Shown here: positions 1-8,800 of the stretch, in pieces
Layout of the letters: the number at the start of each line of letters is the position of its first letter
How positions within the stretch are numbered: position 1 is the stretch's first letter
From: Ignavibacteria bacterium UBA6688
GTDB taxonomy: Bacteria; Bacteroidota; Ignavibacteria; UBA10030
Reading direction: 5' to 3'
NCBI GenBank assembly: GCA_002454845.1
Contig: DKJQ01000204.1
Coordinates: forward strand, 1-14,235
Length of the DNA: 14,235 nt
Notes under the pieces: model-generated
Databases searched by the model: none
What the model was told of the DNA's origin: nothing
The model's input: the letters and a program-made list of their open reading frames with translations, nothing else
Made by a program: the position numbers and the translations under genes

Positions 1-283
1 AAAGAGGATATTGAGCGGTTTTGACATTGATCTCCATGCAGAAATTCATAAAAAACCGCACAAAATTAGCCTTTTTTTGTGTCATAAGCAATCAAAAAAA
101 ATCTTGCATTGTTCACGATTTGAGACCTCCCGAAACTGATGCCCACGACAAGCAACGTATGGATTAATCATCAGTCGTCGTGATGGCGGAGATGAGGCGT
201 GTCCCCTGATCTGCGCGACCGGTTCCGAAGAGAACGAATCGTGAGACATTCGTCACGCGGGGATGGAACCCGTCTGAAACATC
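1..283. other. Non-coding region upstream of the first promoter
   Basis: No convincing gene is present on either strand. The first 130 bases are AT-rich and the rest is more GC-rich. An 8-bp inverted repeat, GCGGTTTT (15-22) with AAAACCGC (52-59), has a 29-nt spacer. A second one, CACAAAA (59-65) with TTTTGTG (75-81), overlaps it by one base. Either could be the remains of a terminator for a gene to the left of the window, but stems are short and loops long. A TTGACA hexamer at 21-26 lacks a good partner. Two small overlapping inverted repeats lie at 235-257 (CGTGA at 240-244 with TCACG at 253-257). Confidence 0.4.
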
Positions 284-314
284 TTGACAATGTTCCCCCC
301 GTTGAGTACCTTTG
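284..314 (+). promoter_or_regulatory. Promoter candidate for the porU leader
   Basis: TTGACA at 284-289 is followed after 17 nt by TACCTTTG at 307-314. The latter is an exact match to the Bacteroidota -7 element TAnnTTTG, and the TTG at 284-286 lies 20 nt before it, which suits the Bacteroidota -33 element. The same bases also fit a sigma-70-like -35 box. Transcription would start near 321, leaving a leader of about 185 nt before porU. This is a pattern match only; no start site has been measured. Confidence 0.5.
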
Positions 315-320
315 CCTACG

Positions 321-507
321 AAATTTAACCACAAGGAGCACCGTATAACGTTATTTGTTAAAGGTTGAAGGCTGGACAGGCAGGTTGGCATCACTGTTCG
401 GCGTGTTGTTGGACGAGACAAGCCTTTTTCAAATGCGGTACGGCGCAACCAAAGTATAGCCGAATGAGAAAGCTTGTCGCAGTTTCCATTCGGCTATTTT
501 ATTTTCT
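321..507 (+). promoter_or_regulatory. Structured leader of porU, or a short non-coding RNA
   Basis: This stretch runs from the predicted transcription start to the porU start codon. It holds a 10-nt perfect palindrome ATAACGTTAT (345-354). It also has a possible stem pairing TTGAAGGCT (about 364-372) with AGCC...TTCAA (about 421-432) across a 3-nt bulge. A 9-codon mini-ORF including the stop (433-459, MRYGATKV) ends inside the first arm of the terminal hairpin. A promoter at one end and a terminator-like hairpin at the other would equally suit a free-standing RNA of about 180 nt. I recognise no known RNA family or riboswitch here. Confidence 0.3.
456..507 (+). terminator. Terminator-like hairpin touching the porU start codon
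   Basis: ATAGCCGAATG (456-466) and CATTCGGCTAT (487-497) form a perfect 11-bp inverted repeat. Past a single unpaired A at 467 the stem can continue with GAAA (468-471) and TTTC (483-486). The second arm runs directly into TTTTATTTTCT, which ends at 507, one base before the porU ATG. This is the shape of an intrinsic terminator. Because no other porU start fits the signal peptide, full termination here would silence porU from the upstream promoter. Attenuation, a translation-controlling hairpin, or the end of a small RNA are all possible. Confidence 0.45.
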
Positions 508-3500
508 ATGAATCGACTTCTGACCTTTTTCATATTTTGTCTCGGCGGTACGGCGCTCGGCCAGCCTGCGGACGATGTTCGCATCGTCAGCGAGGATGCG
601 CGCTCGCTGGTGCTCGAATTCCGGCCATCCTTGAGGCGCGACGTCATACCAGGAACCGACGGGCAAGCTTTTGTGCGATTTCTCTTCGCGGAGGCTCAGA
701 ATCTGCCCGGCGAGCCGGGGTCCCCGATGATCTCGTATCGGGCCATTGCCGTTGTTCTCCCCTCACGCGCTTTTTCCCTCCAGGTTCTTGCCGCCGATTA
801 TAAAGAAGAGCGCGGAGTTTCCCTGACCCCCAACCCGGGGTTTCGCCGGGATAAGGAGTTTGGCATCGTTCCTTACTACACTGGAGACCCGACGCAAGTC
901 CGCTCAAGGGTAGACGCACCCCTTCCCGTCGCAGAATTAGTGGATGTGGGGGAGTCCCGGGGAATGACAATCGGCACACTCAAATTGTATCCGGTCCACG
1001 TCTTGAGGGGGAGCGGGGTGGTTCGTCTCTACAGCCGGATTGTCGTGCGGATTGAATTCGGGAGCGCCCACGCCACGCCCAACCAGGCTTCCGCGCTCAT
1101 CACCGGGAACTATCTGGAGAGTGCGCCTCAACCGATACGATCCTCTCCGGCCAAAACGGCAGCCGATTCTCCCCTGGCGCAGGGGGAGTGGTTTTCGGTG
1201 GAGGTCAAGGAGCCTGGAATCTACAAACTGGATCAGGCTTTTTTCACCGGCGCAGGAATCACGGGCGGGGCGGTCGGGAACATCCACTCGATCAGGATTT
1301 TCGGCCAGGGGGGAGAGGAATTGCCGGAGAGTTTGCAGGGACCACGACCCGAAGGTATGGAGGAGATCGCGCGGCTGGTCGTCGACCGGAACAACAACGG
1401 CGTTCTCGATTCTGATGATATGATCCTTTTCTATGGCAAAGGGACCCGGGGATGGCGATATGATGCGGCCCAGCGGACCTTTTCCCATACCATCAACCAC
1501 TACACGGAAACCAACAAGTACTTCCTCACGTTCGGTGGCAGCGGCCGCGGAAGGGATATGGAGGCTGTCGCGTCGACTTCTCTCGCCGGAGCGTACAAAC
1601 CCGCCGATTTTCAGGGCAAGGTCTTCGTCGAACAGGAATTGAACAAGGATCAACTCACATCGGGTCGCCAGTGGTGGGGACAATTATTTGACAATTTCAA
1701 TAGTTCGGCAGTGTACACGACTTCGTTGCCCGGCGTCGACGCATCCAAACCTGTTCGCTATAGCGCCGTGGTCCTGAGTCGCTCCGCCACGGTCGACACA
1801 TTCCGAATTCAGGAGAATAACCAGAATCTTGGGAGTGTACTGACGTTCCCGATTAATCTTTCTGGCCTGGCATTCGCTGAGTACTTCTACCGTTCTCCGG
1901 TAACATCGTTCACCAGAACCGGAGCCTTGCCGAACGATCGAAGCGCTCTTCGTTTTGTCTTTGGAACGGTGAATTCGGCGGCGAAGGGATGGCTGGACTG
2001 GTTTGAAGTTTTCTACCGGCAACGATTCGAGGCGCAGAACGATCTTCTTCTTTTTACATCGCAGGATACAACGGCGGTGGTGGAGTACACCATCACCACG
2101 ATGTCATCCCGGGATGTCTTTGCGTTTGACGTGACGAGCCATAAGAACGCCAAGGTTGTGACGAATCTCTCTTTCGACCCAGCGGATGCCTCGTTCTTCC
2201 GGTTCCAGGTTTCGCAGACTCAAGGTTCGGTGCGTGAGTTTGCCGCGGTCGGTCGAAACGGTTTCAAACATCCCGGGGGGGTCAAGAAGCTGCCGAACTC
2301 GAACCTGACGGGGTTGACGAATGGGTCGGAGTTTATTATTATCGCGCCCCAAGAGTTTCTGGCGGAAGCGAACCGCCTGAAGCTCCATCGTGAATCGCGT
2401 GACCAGCTCTCGACCATCGTGGTCGATGCGGAACATGTTTTTAATGAATTTTCGACGGGGCTCGTCGACCCGACAGCGATCAGAGATTTCCTCAGGCACG
2501 CGTACTCCACCTGGACGACCAGGCCCCGTTATGTTCTCCTCTTCGGCGGCGCGAATTTCGACTACAAGAATATCCGGGGCGATGAGAGGAACTGGATCCC
2601 CCCGTACGAATCACTCGAATCCATCCACGAGATCGCCACTTACACCACCGACGATTACTTCGTGTTTCTCGACCCGAACACCCAGCGAATTTCGTTTGCC
2701 ATCGGACGGCTTCCGGTACGGTCGGTGCAGCAGGCCAGGGATGTTGTCGACAAGATCATCGCCTATGAAACGAACACCCTGTTTGAACCATGGCGCAACC
2801 GGGTAACGTTCGTCGGAGACGACGGACTTACTTCAACGGTTGATGAGGGAAGCATCCATACCGGGCAGGCAGATGTGGTCGCCCAGTCCTACACGCCGGC
2901 GAGCTTCCAACGGGAAAAAATCTACCTGATCGAGTACCCCACGATCAATACGTCGACCGGACGAAGGAAGCCGGCTGTGAATCAAGCCATCATTGATGCC
3001 ATCAATCGGGGGACCCTCGTCCTGAACTACACCGGCCATGGGAATCCCTCTCAATGGGCGCATGAGAATGTTTTCTCCAAAGGAGAGGATTTCCCGCGGA
3101 TCAAGAATGTAGGGCGACCCTTTCTCGTCGTGGCGGCCACGTGTGATTACGCCCGGTTCGACGACCCTAAAGCGGAGAGCGCCGGTGAACTCCTCCTGCT
3201 GATGCAGAACAGCGGCGCCATCGGTACGGTGACTGCCGCGCGGGTCGTGTATTCCGGTGATAACTTCGAATTGAACAAGACCTTTTTCAGTTTTCTCTTC
3301 CAACGGGATTCCCAGGGTTCCTACCCCCGATTGGGGGATGCGATGTGGGCAACCAAGCAGACGCACAACAGCCTGAACGACGTGAAGCACCACCTGCTGG
3401 GGGATCCAACACTCCGTCTCGCCGCTCCCCGCTCCATCGTTTCCATCGACACCATCAATAACGAGCCGGCAGTCCGTGCTGTGTTCCTCCCCACCCTGGG

Positions 3501-4485
3501 GACGGTGAAATTGAATGGGACCATCCGGAATGCTGACAGCAGCCGTTATTCAGATTTCAGCGGCAGGGCGCTTCTCGAGGTTTTCGATTCGAAAAGAATT
3601 GTGGTTATTCCCGAGTGGGGCAATTATCAGTTTGAGGTGAATGGCAGCCTGCTCTATCGGGGTGAAGTGACAGTGAGCCAGGGGAGCTACCAGGCAGCGT
3701 TCCCGATCCCCAAGGACGTCTCGTATGATGGGAACAGAGCGAGGATGGCGCTGTATGGCTGGAGCGCGTCGACGGACGGGAGTGGGTACTTTGATAATGT
3801 CTTTATTTCAGGAACGGCCCCCGCCGGTTCCGATACCGCCGGTCCTGAGATGAGCATCCGATTCGACGATCCCTCGTTTCGTCCGGGCGACGTTGTGGGA
3901 ACGAACCCGTTGTTGATCGTCGATCTCACCGATGAAAGCGGCATCAACACGTCGACGGCTGGAATCGGCCACCGCCTGGAAGCGGTCCTGAACGGTTCCT
4001 CCAAGACCTACGACCTGACGAATTCGTATCGCGGGAATCTCGACACGTATCAGAGCGGACAGGTGCGTCACCAGTTGGCCGAACTTCCGGAAGGACGCCA
4101 TACGATTTCGGTGAAAGCCTGGGATATCCATAATAATTCATCTCAGGGGGAGACCTTTTTTGAGGTAAGAACGTCATCGACCCTTTCGATTTACAACGTG
4201 TTCAACTATCCGAACCCGTTCAATCGTACAACGACCTTCACCTTTCAACGCTCATCCCCCGACCCGGTCGATGTGGAGGTCAAGATCTATACGATCGCCG
4301 GTCGTGTGATCCAATCCTTTGAAGTACTCTCCGTGGTGGACCGGTTTGTGCAGATTCCGTGGGATGGCAGGGACCGTGACGGGAATGAGATCGCAAACGG
4401 TGTCTATTTCTACAAGGTCATCGCAAAGTCCCTCGACGGCAGCTCCACGAGCGAGGCCCTGGGACGGCTTTCCGTATTGCGATAA
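508..4485 (+). CDS. porU: PorU-like type IX secretion sortase (peptidase family C25)
   Basis: This 1325-residue protein matches PorU, the gingipain-related cysteine peptidase on the cell surface that removes C-terminal sorting domains from T9SS cargo and attaches the cargo to the cell. A signal peptide (about 1-19, ending ALG before QPADD) fixes the start; no Shine-Dalgarno site is visible. PorU-type N-terminal features include WFSVEV...GIYKLD (about 230-245) and DRNNNGVLDSDD. The C25 domain spans about 610-950, with the likely catalytic His844 in NYTGHGNP and Cys879 in AATCDYARFDDP. A C-terminal sorting/FlgD-like domain starts near NYPNPFN (1233) and continues to WDGRDRDGNEIANGVYFY. P. gingivalis PorU also keeps such a domain. 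The length is somewhat above that of P. gingivalis PorU. The adjacent porV supports the call. A different C25 protease is possible but less likely. Confidence 0.92.
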   Translation: MNRLLTFFIFCLGGTALGQPADDVRIVSEDARSLVLEFRPSLRRDVIPGTDGQAFVRFLFAEAQNLPGEPGSPMISYRAIAVVLPSRAFSLQVLAADYKEERGVSLTPNPGFRRDKEFGIVPYYTGDPTQVRSRVDAPLPVAELVDVGESRGMTIGTLKLYPVHVLRGSGVVRLYSRIVVRIEFGSAHATPNQASALITGNYLESAPQPIRSSPAKTAADSPLAQGEWFSVEVKEPGIYKLDQAFFTGAGITGGAVGNIHSIRIFGQGGEELPESLQGPRPEGMEEIARLVVDRNNNGVLDSDDMILFYGKGTRGWRYDAAQRTFSHTINHYTETNKYFLTFGGSGRGRDMEAVASTSLAGAYKPADFQGKVFVEQELNKDQLTSGRQWWGQLFDNFNSSAVYTTSLPGVDASKPVRYSAVVLSRSATVDTFRIQENNQNLGSVLTFPINLSGLAFAEYFYRSPVTSFTRTGALPNDRSALRFVFGTVNSAAKGWLDWFEVFYRQRFEAQNDLLLFTSQDTTAVVEYTITTMSSRDVFAFDVTSHKNAKVVTNLSFDPADASFFRFQVSQTQGSVREFAAVGRNGFKHPGGVKKLPNSNLTGLTNGSEFIIIAPQEFLAEANRLKLHRESRDQLSTIVVDAEHVFNEFSTGLVDPTAIRDFLRHAYSTWTTRPRYVLLFGGANFDYKNIRGDERNWIPPYESLESIHEIATYTTDDYFVFLDPNTQRISFAIGRLPVRSVQQARDVVDKIIAYETNTLFEPWRNRVTFVGDDGLTSTVDEGSIHTGQADVVAQSYTPASFQREKIYLIEYPTINTSTGRRKPAVNQAIIDAINRGTLVLNYTGHGNPSQWAHENVFSKGEDFPRIKNVGRPFLVVAATCDYARFDDPKAESAGELLLLMQNSGAIGTVTAARVVYSGDNFELNKTFFSFLFQRDSQGSYPRLGDAMWATKQTHNSLNDVKHHLLGDPTLRLAAPRSIVSIDTINNEPAVRAVFLPTLGTVKLNGTIRNADSSRYSDFSGRALLEVFDSKRIVVIPEWGNYQFEVNGSLLYRGEVTVSQGSYQAAFPIPKDVSYDGNRARMALYGWSASTDGSGYFDNVFISGTAPAGSDTAGPEMSIRFDDPSFRPGDVVGTNPLLIVDLTDESGINTSTAGIGHRLEAVLNGSSKTYDLTNSYRGNLDTYQSGQVRHQLAELPEGRHTISVKAWDIHNNSSQGETFFEVRTSSTLSIYNVFNYPNPFNRTTTFTFQRSSPDPVDVEVKIYTIAGRVIQSFEVLSVVDRFVQIPWDGRDRDGNEIANGVYFYKVIAKSLDGSSTSEALGRLSVLR

Positions 4486-4513
4486 CCGATTGATATTCAA
4501 CCTGTTGTCTTTA

Positions 4514-4544
4514 TTGTATATCACTGCAAAATACGCTATTTTTA
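4514..4544 (+). promoter_or_regulatory. Promoter candidate for porV
   Basis: In the 111-bp gap between porU and porV, TTG at 4514-4516 is followed after 20 nt by TATTTTTA at 4537-4544. This matches the Bacteroidota TAnnTTTG element except for the last base. The spacing equals that of the promoter candidate before porU. A transcript would begin near 4550, giving a leader of about 45 nt. porV may therefore be transcribed separately as well as by read-through from porU. Confidence 0.35.
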
Positions 4545-4582
4545 TAAACGCCGGTGTGAAGATGCCGGACATCTTGTTTGTC

Positions 4583-4588
4583 AGGAGG
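4583..4588 (+). promoter_or_regulatory. Shine-Dalgarno site of porV
   Basis: A perfect AGGAGG lies 8 nt before the ATG at 4597. It confirms the porV start and shows that this organism uses Shine-Dalgarno pairing for some genes, unlike most classical Bacteroidota. Confidence 0.75.
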
Positions 4589-4596
4589 ACGATTGT

Positions 4597-5712
4597 ATGG
4601 AGAAGAAACTTTGTAGTCTCGCGCTGCTGGTGGCCTTTTGCTCAGTCGAAATAGCAACCGCGCAGGTAGCAACCTCGGCGGTTCCGTTTTTATTGATCGC
4701 GCCGAACTCGCGCGCCAGTGGCATGGGGGAGGCAGGGGTGGCCCTGGCAGATGATGCCGCAGCGTCCTTCTGGAATCCGGCCGGTCTCGCGTTTCAGCAA
4801 GGATCGGAATTGAGCATTTCACACGCTAACTGGCTCCCGGCCTTTGGGCTTTCCGACCTCTTTATCGATTATCTCGTCTATCGCAAAGACATGCCGGAGC
4901 TTGACGGGACGGTTTCGGCGAGCATCACCTATCTCAACCTTGGAGAGTTCAACAGGACGGAAAACGACCCGACAGTGATCGAGACGTTCAAAGGGTACGA
5001 GTTTGCCGTCACGGCCGGGTACGCAACGAAACTCTCCGATGCCCTGGGTATTGGAGTGAACGGGCGATTCATCCACAGCCGGCTCGCTCCGTTTGGAACA
5101 GCGCAAGAAAAGGGGAGCGGAGTTTCTTCGGGGTTCAGTTTCGACGTCGGTATGCTCTATAAGCCCCGCTCGCTGGAAATCCCGTTCACCGGCCTCGACA
5201 TAGGGAATCGATTCAGCCTCGGGTTCAACTTGTCCAATATCGGCCCGGCCCTGACCTATATCGATAAAGCGCAGGCAGATCCGCTCCCGACAAATTTCCG
5301 TTTAGGATTTGCCTATAAGATTCTCGATAGCGACTTCAACAACCTGACCGCCATCCTCGATGTAAGCAAGCTCCTCGTTGCGAAGAAGGAAGACGGAACG
5401 TCTGAACCTTTCTACAAAGCCATCTTCACCGCATGGGCGGATAAACCCCTGAAGCAGGAGTTGCGTGAATTTGTCACGGGTCTGGGATTCGAATACTGGT
5501 ACGGTTCCCCCAAGTGGGTTGCGTTACGGGCGGGGTATTTCTATGAAGACCCACAGTTCGGCAACCGAAAATTCCTTACCTTCGGCGCCGGTGTGCGGTA
5601 CGATATTTATGGATTCGACTTCAGCTACATCAGCACATTCGAAGAGCAACATCCGCTTGGGGAAACTCTCCGTTTCACCCTCTTAATCTCCTGGGGAGGC
5701 GTGTCCATCTAG
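4597..5712 (+). CDS. porV: PorV-like type IX secretion outer-membrane protein (PorV/PorQ family)
   Basis: This 371-residue protein belongs to the PorV/PorQ (UPF0164-like) family of outer-membrane beta-barrels. PorV, also called LptO, binds T9SS cargo leaving the translocon and carries it to the PorU sortase complex. A signal peptide (about 1-23, ending ATAQ) is followed by the family's N-terminal signature: AVPFLLIAPNSRASGMGEAG, then ALADDAAASFWNPAGLAF (about 29-68). The rest alternates short amphipathic strands rich in Y, F and G, ending in a strand-like LRFTLLISWGGVSI. The start is fixed by AGGAGG 8 nt upstream. It follows porU by 111 bp, as porV follows porU in P. gingivalis. PorV rather than PorQ is inferred from the neighbour. 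Confidence 0.9.
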   Translation: MEKKLCSLALLVAFCSVEIATAQVATSAVPFLLIAPNSRASGMGEAGVALADDAAASFWNPAGLAFQQGSELSISHANWLPAFGLSDLFIDYLVYRKDMPELDGTVSASITYLNLGEFNRTENDPTVIETFKGYEFAVTAGYATKLSDALGIGVNGRFIHSRLAPFGTAQEKGSGVSSGFSFDVGMLYKPRSLEIPFTGLDIGNRFSLGFNLSNIGPALTYIDKAQADPLPTNFRLGFAYKILDSDFNNLTAILDVSKLLVAKKEDGTSEPFYKAIFTAWADKPLKQELREFVTGLGFEYWYGSPKWVALRAGYFYEDPQFGNRKFLTFGAGVRYDIYGFDFSYISTFEEQHPLGETLRFTLLISWGGVSI

Positions 5713-5882
5713 TTCCTTGTTAGCAACACTTTAAGAAACCAGGAGTCATTCCATACGAAGCGATCCGGTGGAGGGTGGCAAAAGGAGAGGGGGAAGCGCG
5801 ATGGAATGGCACCGCGCCCTCTTCAACCCCTGGCTGTGGGTCGTCTACGCACCCCTTCAACCAGGCAGTGTTGTGTGCAAAC

Positions 5883-5887
5883 AGGAG
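5883..5887 (+). promoter_or_regulatory. Shine-Dalgarno site deciding the start of the M6-like gene
   Basis: AGGAG at 5883-5887 lies 4 nt before ATG 5892, which opens directly onto a signal peptide. The frame stays open back to a GTG at 5775, but those 39 residues do not look like a secretion signal, so 5892 is preferred. Confidence 0.6.
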
Positions 5888-5891
5888 ATTC

Positions 5892-8800
5892 ATGAAATCC
5901 CGTCGTACCTTTTACGTTTTCCTTCTTTCCATCCTCGGTGTTGTCCCGCTCCTCCTCTCGCAATCGTCAAGTGGGACCGGGCCCGGAGCCGGGTCGCCAC
6001 TGTTTCGCCGCGTCGATGGGGCCCCCCGAGCATCGTCCACCCCCGAACGGTTTCAGCACACCACGGACACCATCCGCGTCCTCGCGCTGATGGTTGATTT
6101 TCAGCCGGACACCGACACGCTGACCTCCGGCAACGGGAAATTCGAACTGCACCAGACCGATGCCCGCCTTATCGACCCGCCACCGCGGAATGCAGCCTTT
6201 TTCAGCTCGAAACTTCAGTTTCTTTCCAACTACTTCCGGAGAGTTTCCAACGGGAAGGTGAACGTCGCCGGCGAGGTGCTCGGCGGTGTGATCACACTTT
6301 CGAAACAGCTCTCCGCTTACGCCCCTCCCAAAGATGGGAGCGATAACAAACGGCTCGTCGATATGGTTGTGGAAAGCTGGCGCAAAGCCGATTCCCTCAA
6401 TCCCGGGTTCCCGTTCTCAAGCTACGACGCGTTTGTTCTCTTTCATGCCGGGGTCGGCCGCGATATCGACCTGGTGAGCCTGCTCGGGTTCGACCCGACG
6501 CCGAACGACATTCATTCCATCACCTTTAACCTGAAGACCTTTCGCGAGTACGCAGGCGACCCATCCTTTGGCGGCATCGCCGTCACTAACGGCACGTTTC
6601 TGATCACCAATACTATCGTCCTGCCGGAAACGGAGACGCGCTTGTTCCGGTCCGGGAGCCGTACCGACACGCTGCAGCTCGGACTCAACGGCCTTTTGGC
6701 CGCTTCGTTTGGCACGTTCCTCGGTCTGCCGGATTTATTCGACACGAAGACCGGCGCGTCCGCAATCGGGAGGTTTGGACTGATGGACGGCGCGGCGATC
6801 GGAGCTTACAATGGATTGTTCCCGCCGGAACCTTCTGCATGGGAGAAGGTCTATCTCGGATGGGTTACACCGGTCACACTCAACTCTGGTCCGAGCGAAA
6901 TGACATTGCCTGCGGTCGGATTAACCGATGTTGATGACGTCATCTATAAAATCCCTATCAACGAACGGGAATATTTCCTCGTCGAGAACAGGATCCGCGA
7001 TCCGCATCAGAACGGACAACGATTGACGATCCGGGAGGGGAGCGTCAACATTATGCGGCATTTCGGGAGTGATACGACCGGATTCCAGTTCGACGATGTG
7101 CGCGCCATTTCAGGATCGGTGGTCGATGTCGAAGATTTTGATTGGGCCCTGCCCGGGTATCCCGATACTTCGGAAGTCTTCCGGGGGGGCGGATTGCTCA
7201 TCTGGCACATCGATGAGGGGGTCATTCAGCGCGGGCTCATCGACAACACGATCAATGCGGACCCGAACCTTCGCGGTGTTGATCTGGAAGAGGCGGACGG
7301 AGCGCAGGATATCGGGCAACTGTACGAACTGCTTCAGGCAGGATTCGGCGCGGAATCGGGCTGGCCTCTCGATTTCTGGTTCCAAGAGAACCCCATTCCA
7401 TCCTACAAGAATATCTTCAACCACACGTCGCGACCCGGCAGCGCGAGCAATACCGGGTCGAGGAGTCTTGTGACGATCAAAAATATTTCTCCGCGTGGAC
7501 CGACGATGTCGGCCCTTTTTGAGAAAGGGGATGACCGGATAAAACCCCTTGCGGGATTTCCATTGAAGATCGATGGTAGCATCAGTTCGAGCCCGATTCC
7601 TTTTGACCTTGACGACGACGGTGTGGAGGAGATCATTGTCACGCGGGAATTGTTCGATGGGCCCGGAGGAAGGGGCGGGTCACCGACGGGGAGAGGGGCC
7701 GTTGCAGCATGGCGACAGGATGGGACCGTTTTCCCATCCCCCTTTTCAGAAAATCCTTACATCATTGCGGAAGTGGACCGGCCGTCGATCGGCTCTCCCG
7801 TGTTTCTGCGGCACCCGACAACCGGGATTGCCTATCTCGCCGTTCCCGATTTTGAAAGCGTCTATTTGTGGCGGATTGCACAGAGTCAATCAGGACCTGT
7901 CCTGCAACGGCAGTTTAAAGTTCCATCCACCGGACTTTTTTTGATGTTCGTTGACACAACACTCCTGGCGTACGCGTCCTCATCGGGAAGCGTCGAACGA
8001 ATCTCGCTCGACGGCAGTGTGCAGTCCATCCCGGGAGTGGGGAACAATAACTTTGCCCTTGCCAGGCTCGGTTCGGGGTCCACGATTGCCGCCGTTGAAC
8101 AGGAATCCAATCTCAGGATTCTCGACCTTGCGACGAACAATATTCTTGTCACGGTTCCGATTCAGGGGATCGTGCAGCATCTTGTTGGTGGCGATGTACG
8201 GGGCAACGGGCTCAGTCAGGCTGTCTGTTTTGTGAACAAACAGGTGATCCCCGGCCAAACCGTTGAGCAGCAAGTGAGATACATATTGATTGTCGATCAG
8301 CAGCAAACTGTTACGATCCCCCTGAATCCTCCCGCCCTCATGACCGAATCCGACGAAGGCTTTGTAACCGCTCCGGTGCTGGCGGATCTCGATGGTGACG
8401 GAAGGAAGGAAATCCTTATCGTCTCATCGAAAGGAAGGTTGTTCGGGTTCAATGGGCAAGGTGTGCTTGTCGATGGATTTCCAGTGGCTCTCGGCTTACC
8501 TGCACCGGCTGTGTTGTACGGTCCTCTCGTGGATCTCGGGTCACCCGCACCGGCAGTGATGTACGGTCCTCTCGTGGGTGATGTGAATGGCGATGGGCAC
8601 TCCGACATTGTCAACATTGATGCGAACGGGGATCTGTGGTCTTATAGTCCGGGGGTTGAGAAGAGCGCAGAGATGCTGTTCCGCGCCGGGGACATTACGG
8701 CGAAATCACCATCATTCTTTCACAGACGGTTGGGGGCATCCACGACTCTCGGATTCATCTCGGTTGATGCGCGGGGGCAGATTGCGGCGTTCGACATGAG

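Noticed and set aside
320..345. Possible third copy of the 8-mer element (AACCACAAGGAGCACC)
   Set aside because: Only one loose unit match with no tandem partner and no inverted arm.
435..556. 12-bp direct repeat GCGGTACGGCGC at 435-446 and 545-556
   Set aside because: In a window of this length and base composition several 12-bp matches are expected by chance.
937..1683. 248-residue open frame on the minus strand inside porU
   Set aside because: It lies wholly over the well-supported porU coding sequence, has no family signature or secretion signal, and is the kind of opposite-strand frame GC-rich coding DNA produces.
5781..5824. GC-rich hairpin after porV (GAGGG...CGCG with CGCGCCCTC)
   Set aside because: The stem has a bulge of several bases and no T-run follows, so a terminator call is not supported.
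5775..5891. 39-residue N-terminal extension of the M6-like protein from a GTG
   Set aside because: The extension would bury the signal peptide; ATG 5892 has AGGAG just upstream and opens a normal signal sequence.
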